Shown piece by piece: positions 16,292-24,762 of a stretch of 33,132 nucleotides of DNA. Numbering within the stretch: position 1 is the stretch's first letter; each line of letters begins with the position of its first letter. Position numbers and translations under genes: made by a program. Under the pieces are notes generated by a model. It saw only the letters and a list, made by a program, of their open reading frames with translations. It had not been told where the DNA came from and made no database searches. This stretch comes from Bacillus sp. (in: firmicutes) (GTDB taxonomy: Bacteria > Bacillota > Bacilli > Bacillales > Cytobacillaceae): the NCBI GenBank assembly GCA_031177865.1, contig JAPSKD010000015.1, forward strand, positions 1-33,132. Reading direction: 5' to 3'.

Positions 16292-16426
16292 TTGAAAATA
16301 ATGAGTAACGAGCTGTTAGTGGTGACGTATCGGGATGCTTTAAAATCTGGAAAGGAAAAAGAATGGATAAAGGTTTTAAAAGATGAAATAAAACGTCGTG
16401 GATTGAGGCCCTTTAAGAATCGATAA
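16292..16426 (+). CDS. sda: Sporulation histidine kinase inhibitor Sda (44 aa)
   Basis: Sda binds the sporulation kinase KinA and blocks phosphotransfer when DNA replication is disturbed. The B. subtilis protein is 46 residues, begins MRKLSDELL and ends its helical hairpin in IENEIKRRSL. This one reads MKIMSNELL at the start and LKDEIKRRGL at the same place, with the intervening YRDALKSGKEKEWIKV fitting the helix-turn-helix hairpin. The alignment puts the start at TTG 16292, with GGGAGG 9 nt upstream; the in-frame ATG nine bases later is too far from that site. It lies alone between a possible operator and a strong terminator. Confidence 0.85.
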   Translation: MKIMSNELLVVTYRDALKSGKEKEWIKVLKDEIKRRGLRPFKNR

Positions 16427-16441
16427 ATGTGCATATAATCG

Positions 16442-16468
16442 AAACCGCCTTACTCACGGCGGTTTTTT
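16442..16468 (+). terminator. Rho-independent terminator after sda
   Basis: AAACCGCC (16442-16449) pairs with GGCGGTTT (16458-16465) and is followed by T. Confidence 0.88.
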
Positions 16469-16473
16469 AATGC

Positions 16474-16503
16474 AAAAAAATAAGGCCGATTTATCCGGCC
16501 TTA
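16474..16503 (-). terminator. Terminator of the 79-aa minus-strand gene
   Basis: TAAGGCCG (16481-16488) pairs with CGGCCTTA (16496-16503), and on the minus strand a run of T follows. Confidence 0.8.
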
Positions 16504-16512
16504 GATTTACAA

Positions 16513-16752
16513 TTATAGAAAGCCCTTTGTTAACTCAAATAGTTTCGTTGGAAATAAAGGGTTCTTTCTTTTTTCGCTAATGGACGGGTCGATTATTTCT
16601 TTTACCTTACGAGGCAATTTACTGTGACCACAATTAAGGCATATTTGGATGGCAGTACTTCCACTGAATACATTAATTCCATCTTCGGTTGAAAATGCGA
16701 CATGATCCTGACAATCAACTAAGCGGTGGTGGTAAATTTTTGACTCCCTCAT
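16513..16752 (-). CDS. Hypothetical protein with one CxxC motif (79 aa)
   Basis: The ATG at 16752 follows AAGGAAG. The protein has a single CxxC knuckle in IQICLNCGHSKLPRKVKE and one earlier cysteine (VDCQDH), with several histidines near the start (YHHRLVDCQDH). This could form a small zinc site, but the usual second CxxC pair is absent. The C-terminal part is Lys/Pro-rich. I do not recognise the family. The clear ribosome binding site and the terminator directly downstream support a real, independently transcribed gene. Confidence 0.65.
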   Translation of the reverse strand: MRESKIYHHRLVDCQDHVAFSTEDGINVFSGSTAIQICLNCGHSKLPRKVKEIIDPSISEKRKNPLFPTKLFELTKGFL

Positions 16753-16887
16753 CAAAAAGCTTCCTTTCTTTTATTAATTATACTTATATTATAATCTGTA
16801 ATAGAAAGAAAATGATGTGGAATTATTTAGAATTTTCGTTCATTTGTTACAATTCGATGAAATGACATAAAATTTCCCAACAGAGAC

Positions 16888-17967
16888 TTAAATTTGACCT
16901 TCAAAAACTACTCTCTTATTTACCATGAGTTTATCTATTTCTGCCATTACCTTTATACTCGCATCATCAAAATCATCCGCGTAAACATCGATGAACTGTC
17001 CATCATATTCAAGGGTAGCATGATCATAGCGAGGATCATAATAATGTTCAAGTAAAATACCAATCATTCCTTGATAAACCTTATTTTCTAAAGATTGGAC
17101 TAACACATTTTTCATTTCATTATCTTTTATTCTTCTTAGAATCTTTTCAATTCCTGCCGAGATTTGATTGTGGTACCAAGGCTCATTCTGATAAGGCAAA
17201 ACGTACTCATTTACCAGCTGCTTAACCCTTTGCTCCTGAGGGGTATGGATATAGATATTGATTCCTCTCATTTTTTTATCCATAAGTTCTTCAGGCTGGA
17301 CAGCTTTCCCAATCCGTTTGCTCTCTGCTTCCATAACAAAATAAGTTGAACCCTGAATATCTTGAAGTCCTTTGTATAGAAGAGAATCAAAGGTCTTCTG
17401 ATTATTGCCCTCTCCCAGCCCAATCGTTCCAAAAATGGAACCTCGATGAGCAGCCATTTCCTCAAGATCAAGTGTCGGGTATCCAAATGCTTTTAACTTC
17501 TTCAAAACTTCTGTCTTCCCTACGCCAGTTAGCCCATGCAAGACAATTGCTTTTTCAGGAAACATCGTGGGGATTTGCTGAAGAATGTATTGTCGATATG
17601 CTTTATAACCGCCTGTTAGACGCATCGCATGAATGCCTGCAAATTCTAAAAAGGTTACGACCGCTTTACTGCGCATTCCCCCGCGCCAGCAATGGACTAT
17701 TAACTCTTCCCCATTTACCATTGCTGCTTTAATTTGGTGGAGCAGACCTGGTATTTTTGGTGAGACAAATTCCATGGCTCTCCATTTAGCCGCCGCTTGT
17801 CCTTCATGTTTATAGATGGTTCCAATTTCCTCTCGCTCTTTATCTGTAAATAAAGGAATGTTGATTGCTTCCGGAATAGCACCATCCTTAAACTCAATAG
17901 GCGCACGGATATCAATAATGACCGGATTCTTTAGTGTTTGTAATTCCTCAACCGTAATTTCCTTCAT
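16888..17967 (-). CDS. mnmH: tRNA 2-selenouridine synthase MnmH (SelU, 359 aa)
   Basis: MnmH replaces sulfur by selenium at the 2-position of the wobble uridine in tRNAs for Lys, Glu and Gln; the same enzyme can geranylate the 2-thio group as an intermediate. An N-terminal rhodanese domain has its catalytic cysteine C93 in VHCWRGGMRS, and a P-loop domain follows with GLTGVGKT (145-152). Both are required and both are intact. Length is normal. The selenophosphate synthase gene selD is not in the window, so use of selenium by this organism cannot be judged from here. The start ATG has a GAGGTG-type site upstream. It appears monocistronic; a terminator hairpin at 18006-18027 separates it from the sigma-factor remnant. 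Confidence 0.93.
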   Translation of the reverse strand: MKEITVEELQTLKNPVIIDIRAPIEFKDGAIPEAINIPLFTDKEREEIGTIYKHEGQAAAKWRAMEFVSPKIPGLLHQIKAAMVNGEELIVHCWRGGMRSKAVVTFLEFAGIHAMRLTGGYKAYRQYILQQIPTMFPEKAIVLHGLTGVGKTEVLKKLKAFGYPTLDLEEMAAHRGSIFGTIGLGEGNNQKTFDSLLYKGLQDIQGSTYFVMEAESKRIGKAVQPEELMDKKMRGINIYIHTPQEQRVKQLVNEYVLPYQNEPWYHNQISAGIEKILRRIKDNEMKNVLVQSLENKVYQGMIGILLEHYYDPRYDHATLEYDGQFIDVYADDFDDASIKVMAEIDKLMVNKRVVFEGQI

Positions 17968-18000
17968 TTATTAACACCTCTTTTTATCTATCTCAATAAC

Positions 18001-18027
18001 AAACAAAACTTCCAAGAATGGAAGTTT
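18001..18027 (-). terminator. Hairpin terminator upstream of mnmH
   Basis: AAACTTCCA (18006-18014) and TGGAAGTTT (18019-18027) form a perfect 9-bp stem with a 4-nt loop, followed on the minus strand by a T-rich stretch. It would end transcription coming from the sigma-factor remnant. Confidence 0.65.
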
Positions 18028-18121
18028 ATAAACAAGAAAAGGGATATCCCTAGAATATGATTAAATGGCTAAGGAGTTTAGTAAAAGTATAGACTAATTA
18101 TATAGGAGATATACGGGGGTA

Positions 18122-18334
18122 TCAAGCAGACATTCCTGCCAATTTGAAAGGATCGGGCAACAAACGAAAAACATCATTGAAACATTCTTCCATGACTCCT
18201 TCGTTATTAAGGGGACCTAGAACCTTATTAGTAATCCCCTTGATTAATGGTAAATATTTATCGACTATAAATTCGAGTGCACCTTCTTTTTGTCGCTGTA
18301 AACGCTGAATAAAATTTGAATCATTAGACTTCAT
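18122..18334 (-). pseudogene. Truncated sigma-70-type factor remnant
   Basis: The frame starts at ATG 18334 and reads NFIQRLQRQKEGALEFIVDKYLPLIKGITNKVLGPLNNEGVMEECFNDVF, the N-terminal region 2.1-2.2 pattern of small (ECF-like) sigma factors in Bacillaceae. The match stops right after NDVF; the remaining 15 residues (RLLPDPFKLAGMSA) are unrelated, and the core-binding and DNA-binding helices of regions 2.3-2.4 and 4 are missing. A working sigma factor needs both regions, so this is a broken gene. No anti-sigma gene and no mobile element end are seen beside it. A short independent protein that titrates a partner is possible but not supported by the sequence. Confidence 0.7.
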
Positions 18335-18646
18335 GCCTCAATCTGCTTGCCATCAAGGTTATAAAAAAGAGGAATTTTAAATCATTTAAAGTCAGCTATA
18401 AATAAAGAAATTATCATAGCCTTTTGTTAGAATTTGTCGACAGCTTGAAATAAAAAGCCTCCAAATATTATTATTTGAAGGCTATACAAATATCAGGTCT
18501 TTACTTTCGTTTACCCACAGTTACATTTAAAATGAGTATAAGATTGTGAAGATTATAAGATTGTAATTTAAATTAAAAATATTATTTTTTGCAGGAAGAA
18601 AGTCAGAAAATATTGTTAATACGGCTTACGTTTTAAAGATTTCTAC
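18335..18646. other. Spacer between sigma remnant and the fructan operon
   Basis: About 310 bp of AT-rich sequence. Apart from the terminator at 18451-18483 I see no gene, repeat or clear regulatory site. Confidence 0.5.
18451..18483 (-). terminator. Terminator of the fructan operon
   Basis: AGCCTCCAAAT (18456-18466) pairs with ATTTGAAGGCT (18473-18483), with one G-U pair, and a run of T follows on the minus strand. It lies about 160 bp after the last gene. Confidence 0.75.
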
Positions 18647-21600
18647 TTAAGGCTTTTCTTCAATTTGAACTGGAACATTTACATCATCTAAATTAATGTG
18701 GCCCCAACCACCAGTATGCTTATCGACTACTTGAATATATAGGTTTTTACCTTTATATTCTGACGCATCCCAAATGACACGCCGATAGGATTCACCATTA
18801 TGACCAGTGGCTTTCATTAGAATTTCATTTGTGTCTGCATTTACAAGTGCAACATAGAGAAGCTGCTCATCTGCCCCTCCGGAGGTTAAGAAATCAATTT
18901 GACCATCCCCCCCAAGAGTAAAGTTTTCAGATTTCAATACACCTGTAGCAGAATCTCCACCCTGATCAGGGTTAAAGCCCCATAGATGGTACCTATTTGG
19001 GTCTACCGATGTTGTTGCCTGCCCGAATGGACCACCCCAGCCCCAATCGATTTTATTTGTAACATGGCCATCAGTGAACGTATTTCCTTCCACAATGGTC
19101 CAGCCTGACAAATCACCAGTTTGAAAATCGTGATTTGTTAATTCACCATGTGGAATTTCTTCATGTTGGGATTCATCCCCATAATACGCTGGGACGACGT
19201 TGTCACTATAAGCTGAGCCCATTTCATTTACTTTCATCGATACAATTTTAGCTGTTCCATTTTGACTCCACAGCTCGATTCCTAAAGCGTCCGCTCTCGT
19301 TGGATATGCTCTTGTGGTGATGCTTTTTTCGCCATTAGCATAGGCTTCAATCATGGACCTGTCTAGGAAGATATGAAGCTTTATATTTTCCCCGTCTAAA
19401 GAAAGGGTTCCGGCGCTGCTTGTTTTAGAGATGTCAGGATCTAAACTCATTTTAGAAGCATCTACACCAAATTGTTCGGATGATTCATCAAAATATAAGT
19501 TTACTTCTTCCGATGAATCAGAAGATTGACGTACTTTAATACCATACTTTTCATCCGAATTCGCTTTAATCTCAAGTGTAATTTCTAACATATCACCTTT
19601 GATACTCGCTAACCGCTTGTTCGCTTTTGAAATAGTCGAATTTCTAATATTTATAAGTTTTTCACCACGAAGTGACTCTAGTTCCTTAATCGGTTCAACT
19701 CCAAGCTCACCATTATCTAATAAAGACAATTCTAACGGTAAACCCGCGTTATGGGCCCATCCAGCATCATAATGCTGCGTATCCGTTCTTCGGTCTTGCG
19801 CAATGCTATAAAGAATAGAACGTCCTTGTTCATCAATCATCCCGCTGGGTCCTGTAAAATGTTCACCGTAATCAAATAATTTGGGCTCTTCGTGATCCGG
19901 GATAAATTTATTGTTTACTTTGTCCCATGAACCAACCCAATGGAATACATATTTTACGTTATGTTCACTATAGCTTTTGAACCAAGGATTGATAAAGAAG
20001 GCATACTTTTGTTCACCATTTTCATCTTTTCCAATTGGAAGGAAGACCGGCAATTCCCATACATCACCTGTTTTCGGATAAGCCTTGGAATCTCCAGTAA
20101 AGAATGGACCAACATACTCCCAATTTTCCAAATCCTTTGATGTGTAAAGTAATGCTGACCCGCCAACATTCTCGATACCGGAACCAACAATTTGATACCA
20201 AGTATCTCCATCCTGCCAAACGAATGGATCACGGAATTGACCATACATCACTTTTCCTTCCTCTGCTGGTAAATCAGGCTGTTGGATTGTGACAGGTTTT
20301 TCTAGCATTTCCCATTTCTTGAGCATTGGATCTGTCACATCCACAGGCTTTGCTAAGCCTGTCATTTGATTAGGAGTCTTGCTATCATCTCCTGCGGTAA
20401 AAAATAATGCTGGGTCGCCATTTTTATCAAAAGTTGCCGAACCTGACCATACACCGTCTGGTGAAACTCCTGAAGGTGCTAAAGCAACAGGTGCATCTTC
20501 CCAATGAACCATGTCATCACTTACGGCGTGACCCCAATGAATTTGGTGCCAATATGGACCCTGTGGATTGTGCTGATAAAAAATATGATATTTTCCATTG
20601 TAATAAAATGGAGCATGTGGCTCATTCATCCAGTGACCTGGTGAAAGAAAATGATACTGTGGTCGATAACGATCTCCATCATACACACTTCGATCAAACG
20701 ATAAATCCGGACTAGGCAATTGACGATTTTCAAAGCTGTCAATTACTTGAGTATAATTCATTTTAATTTCTTCATCAGATAATGCTTTATTATAGATTTT
20801 TAATTCATCGATCATGCCGTTAAACATATTAGCCGTGAACGCGCTTATTACGGCAGCTGTATTGTGTTTACCTATTAAAAGATCGTTTTCTGAAGCGGTG
20901 ATCGTTGCATTTCGTGGAGTATCCACTTCTCCTGCCAGTTCACCATTTAAAAACAACTTCATCTTTTTCGTGTCTTGATCAAAAGTGGCAACAATATAAG
21001 ACCATTGATCTTTTTCAAGCACTTTATCTTCTCTGGCCCACACTTCTTTCCATTCTCCGTTTAGACCAGCTTGAAAGGACCATTTACCATGTCGGCCCAT
21101 TCCTAAAATAAAGCCTTCCCCACGTGCTTTGTTATGCTGATTAACGATAGCAGAAAGCTGTCCTAAATCTCCCCATTCATAGGAACGCGGTGCTACCCAA
21201 GCTTCGATTGTAATGGCATCACTAGGCTGAGCAGATTTTTTTGCAGGTTGCTTAATATAGGTAGAATATCCATCAAATAAAAGCGCATTATTGACCACCC
21301 CTTTCCTCCAAAGAGGATCAGTAGACGGCTTAAACTCTGCATCATTAAAGACATATTCAACCTTTAATGGCTTATTTTTTACTGTATCAAGAGCAGTATT
21401 GCCTTCCTTTTCATCAAAGTTCAAATGACTTATGATTCCACGGCTTTTCACTTGAAAATCATCGAGGTTTAAATGGCCAAATCCTCCAGGATGTTGATCA
21501 ACTACTTTAATAAAGACCTGTTCCCCTAAATAGTCTGCCGCATTCCAAGTAACACGATTGTAAGCCTCAGATTCCGGTCCTGTCGCCTTAAATAATTCCT

Positions 21601-24052
21601 TACCATCCGAAGCACGGACGAGCGCAACATATAAGTCGTATTTTGTTCCGCCATCCATTTCATCTCCTCCGCCTAAAAGGAACGAGATTTCTCCATTACC
21701 TGATAATGTAAAGGTGTTTGATGCCAGGCTTCCCGTTCTTCTATCCGCTTGTTCTGGGACGGCACCATGAAAGCCCCATATATGATAATTTCCTTTATGT
21801 CCAAACGGAATTTGAGTGTCCCAATAGGTTGATTGATCAGTAACAGTTCCATCAAATGCATTTCCTTCCGCTGACCATCCTGTTAGATCTCCAGTTTCAA
21901 ATCCTGGGTTCATTAGGTCATCTGGAATTCTCTCATCTACATTGTAGACATGAAAATCATCGACATTAATATGGCCAAATCCTCCGGAGTGATAGTCGAC
22001 AACTTTGATATAAAGAGCTTCACCAATATACTCTGAGGCATCCCATGTTATTCTGCGATATTTTTCGGTATTTGCCCCCGTTGCCTTCATTAGTTCTTCG
22101 CCGGTGGCTGCATGGACAAGTGAAACATATAATGTATTAAGATCCTGTCCTCCACCAACTAAGAAGTCAATAACTCCATTCCCTTCAAGGACAAAAGTAG
22201 ATGACTCCATAATTCCTGTTCGTAAATCAGACTTGTCATCAATTGTCGCTCCTCGGAACCCCCAAGCATGATAGGTACCTTGGTGCTCAAATGGACCACC
22301 CCAAAATTCAGTACTATTAGAGACTGGTGCTCTAAACGCAGAGCCCGTAACGGTCCATCCGGATAAATCACCCGTTTCGAAATCAGGATTTTCGATTGTA
22401 TTCGGAAGGTTATCAACATCTACCTCATCTACATACCTAGTAAAATTTGCTTCTTTCAACGGATAATAGGAGAGCGAATTTATCGTTACTTCTCCGTCTT
22501 TTGCATATAACTCTATATTTTTACTGGATTCGCTTGGGAAGATTTGATTGGTAAATACGGTTGTACCCTCTTCAGCAAATACCTCGACAGATGAGCGGTC
22601 AACGAGAAGTTTCATATTCAATATCCCATCTTTTACGGACAAGTTCGTCTGCTGGATAGAAGGGAAGCCTGGATGAAAATCTGTCTTACCTGACTGTGTT
22701 CTGTCTACAGATAATTTGCCTTCTGCGATATTATAGGAAATCGTCGTTGCCTCTGTTTCACCTTTACGCACATGAAATCCCAATTCGTTTGCTGTTGTTT
22801 CATTAAGATTGAATTCTGCCTCAATCTCAAACATATCAGCATGAATATCCTTTAATAGATTTTCAGTAGTAATTTTCTTGTTCACAATTTTTACTTCATT
22901 CGCTGTATCTCGTAAACTCGTTAATTCTTCGATTGCCTGTTGTTTTAAAAATATCCCTTCCTCTTTCTGGACTAACGATAGCTCACGAGGAATGGTGGCA
23001 GAACCACGCCAGGTTGAAGTTGGAATTTGTCCAGCATATTGAGCAGGATTATTCATCCACCCAAGCCATATCCTGCGACCATCTTCTGGTTGGTTAACGG
23101 TATTGCTCCATGTTACAGCCGCGTAAAAATCAGCTCCGAAGTCTGCCCACTTTAATTCTTCCGTGGTTTCACCAGGAGTAAATGTAGTTCCATTGAAATC
23201 TCCAACATAGTAGTGCATACCGGTTCCACCAGTTGGTGTTGGATTGATACTTACCGTTAAAACCCATTTCGAGCCGGTTTGGTTTCCGTTAGCGTCATAT
23301 ACTGGCAGCTCGAATAAATCCGGACATTCCCAAAGACCTTGTTCCGCTGCTTTTGGATCGGAAAATCCACTTACTTTTTTCCAATCTAATAGATTACTAG
23401 ATGAATAGAAATCAATTCGTTTCCCACTCGTTATGACAAAGATCCATTGGTTGCTTTGCTCGTGCCAAAAAACCTTTGGATCACGAAAAACACCTGAGCC
23501 CCCACTGCTTGCCTTAAGATCATTAGGCATTGTTAGAACTGGATTTTGAGAAAGTGTTGTCCAAGTTCTGCCATTGTCCACACTATAAGTAGCGCTTACA
23601 TGTTGGTTATCACCGCCAAGTTCACTTGTATAAAGTGCTACCATTGGTGGATTTTCTTTTGTCCCCAAACCAGATGTATTTTGATAGTCCACTACCGCAC
23701 TACCTGACCAAGCAAAACCATTTTCATCTGGGTAAATCGCAATTGGGTAATGCTCCCAGTTTACTAAATCTTTACTAATGGCATGCCCCCAATACATCGG
23801 TCCCCACACTTTATCAGTGGGATTATGCTGATAAAATAAATGATATTCTCCATTATAATATACCATTCCATTTGGATCATTCATCCAGTTTTTTATTGGT
23901 GAAAAATGATATCCTGGGCGATAGTTTTCGTTATTTTCCACCGGAAGTGTAGCAGCTTTAACACTTGTAAAATACGGTATAAACGATTGAATCGTCAATA
24001 TAACAATAATAAACACATGGAGAAGTTTGTTCCCCTTTATGATTTTATACAT
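18647..24052 (-). CDS. Secreted tandem GH32 fructanase with three binding modules and a LamG domain (1801 aa)
   Basis: A signal peptide (about 1-33, cleaved near VKAA) exports the protein. Module order: GH32 domain A, 43-533 (propeller plus beta sandwich), with WMNDPNG (D59 nucleophile), FRDP (D191) and WECPDLF (E242 acid/base); repeat 1, 552-703; repeat 2, 713-868; a LamG/concanavalin-like domain, 873-1103; GH32 domain B, 1128-1610, with WMNEPHAP (E1144), FRDP (D1275) and VWELP (E1333); repeat 3, 1635-1793. Domain A resembles levanases and exo-inulinases. Domain B is divergent, with Glu where Asp is the nucleophile. The repeats may be CBM38-like fructan-binding modules. There is no LPXTG or other anchor, so it should be released. 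AAAGGTGAT precedes the ATG. It is the last gene of the operon and supplies the outside hydrolysis step. Confidence 0.9.
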   Translation of the reverse strand: MYKIIKGNKLLHVFIIVILTIQSFIPYFTSVKAATLPVENNENYRPGYHFSPIKNWMNDPNGMVYYNGEYHLFYQHNPTDKVWGPMYWGHAISKDLVNWEHYPIAIYPDENGFAWSGSAVVDYQNTSGLGTKENPPMVALYTSELGGDNQHVSATYSVDNGRTWTTLSQNPVLTMPNDLKASSGGSGVFRDPKVFWHEQSNQWIFVITSGKRIDFYSSSNLLDWKKVSGFSDPKAAEQGLWECPDLFELPVYDANGNQTGSKWVLTVSINPTPTGGTGMHYYVGDFNGTTFTPGETTEELKWADFGADFYAAVTWSNTVNQPEDGRRIWLGWMNNPAQYAGQIPTSTWRGSATIPRELSLVQKEEGIFLKQQAIEELTSLRDTANEVKIVNKKITTENLLKDIHADMFEIEAEFNLNETTANELGFHVRKGETEATTISYNIAEGKLSVDRTQSGKTDFHPGFPSIQQTNLSVKDGILNMKLLVDRSSVEVFAEEGTTVFTNQIFPSESSKNIELYAKDGEVTINSLSYYPLKEANFTRYVDEVDVDNLPNTIENPDFETGDLSGWTVTGSAFRAPVSNSTEFWGGPFEHQGTYHAWGFRGATIDDKSDLRTGIMESSTFVLEGNGVIDFLVGGGQDLNTLYVSLVHAATGEELMKATGANTEKYRRITWDASEYIGEALYIKVVDYHSGGFGHINVDDFHVYNVDERIPDDLMNPGFETGDLTGWSAEGNAFDGTVTDQSTYWDTQIPFGHKGNYHIWGFHGAVPEQADRRTGSLASNTFTLSGNGEISFLLGGGDEMDGGTKYDLYVALVRASDGKELFKATGPESEAYNRVTWNAADYLGEQVFIKVVDQHPGGFGHLNLDDFQVKSRGIISHLNFDEKEGNTALDTVKNKPLKVEYVFNDAEFKPSTDPLWRKGVVNNALLFDGYSTYIKQPAKKSAQPSDAITIEAWVAPRSYEWGDLGQLSAIVNQHNKARGEGFILGMGRHGKWSFQAGLNGEWKEVWAREDKVLEKDQWSYIVATFDQDTKKMKLFLNGELAGEVDTPRNATITASENDLLIGKHNTAAVISAFTANMFNGMIDELKIYNKALSDEEIKMNYTQVIDSFENRQLPSPDLSFDRSVYDGDRYRPQYHFLSPGHWMNEPHAPFYYNGKYHIFYQHNPQGPYWHQIHWGHAVSDDMVHWEDAPVALAPSGVSPDGVWSGSATFDKNGDPALFFTAGDDSKTPNQMTGLAKPVDVTDPMLKKWEMLEKPVTIQQPDLPAEEGKVMYGQFRDPFVWQDGDTWYQIVGSGIENVGGSALLYTSKDLENWEYVGPFFTGDSKAYPKTGDVWELPVFLPIGKDENGEQKYAFFINPWFKSYSEHNVKYVFHWVGSWDKVNNKFIPDHEEPKLFDYGEHFTGPSGMIDEQGRSILYSIAQDRRTDTQHYDAGWAHNAGLPLELSLLDNGELGVEPIKELESLRGEKLINIRNSTISKANKRLASIKGDMLEITLEIKANSDEKYGIKVRQSSDSSEEVNLYFDESSEQFGVDASKMSLDPDISKTSSAGTLSLDGENIKLHIFLDRSMIEAYANGEKSITTRAYPTRADALGIELWSQNGTAKIVSMKVNEMGSAYSDNVVPAYYGDESQHEEIPHGELTNHDFQTGDLSGWTIVEGNTFTDGHVTNKIDWGWGGPFGQATTSVDPNRYHLWGFNPDQGGDSATGVLKSENFTLGGDGQIDFLTSGGADEQLLYVALVNADTNEILMKATGHNGESYRRVIWDASEYKGKNLYIQVVDKHTGGWGHINLDDVNVPVQIEEKP
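18674..19150 (-). repeat. Binding module repeat 3 (residues 1635-1793)
   Basis: Third copy of the unit that starts NHDFQTGDLSGWTI and ends GGWGHINLDDVNV. It sits after GH32 domain B at the C-terminus of the protein. Confidence 0.8.
21449..21916 (-). repeat. Binding module repeat 2 (residues 713-868)
   Basis: Second copy, starting NPGFETGDLTGWSA and ending GGFGHLNLDDFQV. It is directly after repeat 1 and before the LamG-like domain. Confidence 0.8.
21944..22399 (-). repeat. Binding module repeat 1 (residues 552-703)
   Basis: First copy, starting NPDFETGDLSGWTV and ending GGFGHINVDDFHV. It follows GH32 domain A. The conserved start, the central GGG segment and the HxGGxGHxNxDD end define the family. 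I suspect CBM38 (inulin-binding) or a close relative, from memory only. Confidence 0.8.
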
Positions 24053-24113
24053 GCCATCACCTTTTTTAGGAAAATTTTCATTACGCTTTGCTCTTTCCTG
24101 CTGTGCTCTAGTA

Positions 24114-24731
24114 TCACAAATTGCGGTTAGATTTCTTCAGGTCAAGGATCTGATTAAACCATATTTGGCATAGGTAATAAACCGCGTAGGCTGTGAAACT
24201 ACCGATGAATAAAATCGTAACTGGATAAAAATAGATTAGCGTGAAACACACTCCTACAATGACCAATAAAAGAATCGTTAAGACTGGATTCATAAGTGAG
24301 AAGAAAAAGGCATTCCGAATAATGAGTTTCCAGTTTAGTTCAAAATGGACCATAATCGGAAAAAGATATATGGATAACGAACAGAACAACAAAATGCCAA
24401 TAACTAAGATGATATAAAGAATAAGTTGAATAATCGAGGATTCTGGCTGAATGAGACGATAATCAAATAACAAGAAAATGCCGATCACAGTCCAAAGGAC
24501 CGAAAGGATTGAACTTTGTTTAAAATTTTCCTTCAACATTGCAAAGAAATTTTTAAACATACCGTCCGTCTCGTTTTGTAAAATTCGTTTTCGTACAACA
24601 CCAAACAATGCAGCTGTAGCTGGGAAAAAGGTAATTAAGGGAAGCGAAGTAATGAACCATAAGAAATTTAATAGAATTAAGTCTACAATTGTATTCAATG
24701 TCTGAAATAATCTGCTATTAAAAATTTTCAT
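24114..24731 (-). CDS. DUF624 (YesL-like) membrane protein (205 aa)
   Basis: About five hydrophobic segments are seen, with the motif NFLWFITSLPLITFFPATAA near the start, which is the hallmark of DUF624/YesL proteins. These are found in carbohydrate ABC transporter operons of Bacilli, and their exact role is unknown; a link to transport or its regulation is assumed from context. I choose ATG 24731, with GGGGGAT 8 nt upstream, instead of a TTG 15 bases earlier. The gene lies between the two GH32 genes in the operon. B. subtilis YesL is of about the same length. Confidence 0.85.
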   Translation of the reverse strand: MKIFNSRLFQTLNTIVDLILLNFLWFITSLPLITFFPATAALFGVVRKRILQNETDGMFKNFFAMLKENFKQSSILSVLWTVIGIFLLFDYRLIQPESSIIQLILYIILVIGILLFCSLSIYLFPIMVHFELNWKLIIRNAFFFSLMNPVLTILLLVIVGVCFTLIYFYPVTILFIGSFTAYAVYYLCQIWFNQILDLKKSNRNL

Positions 24732-24762
24732 TCTAGTATCCCCCAATTACCATTTCTCTTAA

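Noticed and set aside
17346-17732. 128-codon plus-strand open frame antisense to mnmH
   Set aside because: It lies fully within a well-supported gene and has no ribosome binding site or family match.
20407-20715. 102-codon plus-strand open frame opposite the giant GH32 gene
   Set aside because: It is a shadow of the coding strand in a conserved catalytic region and shows no own features.
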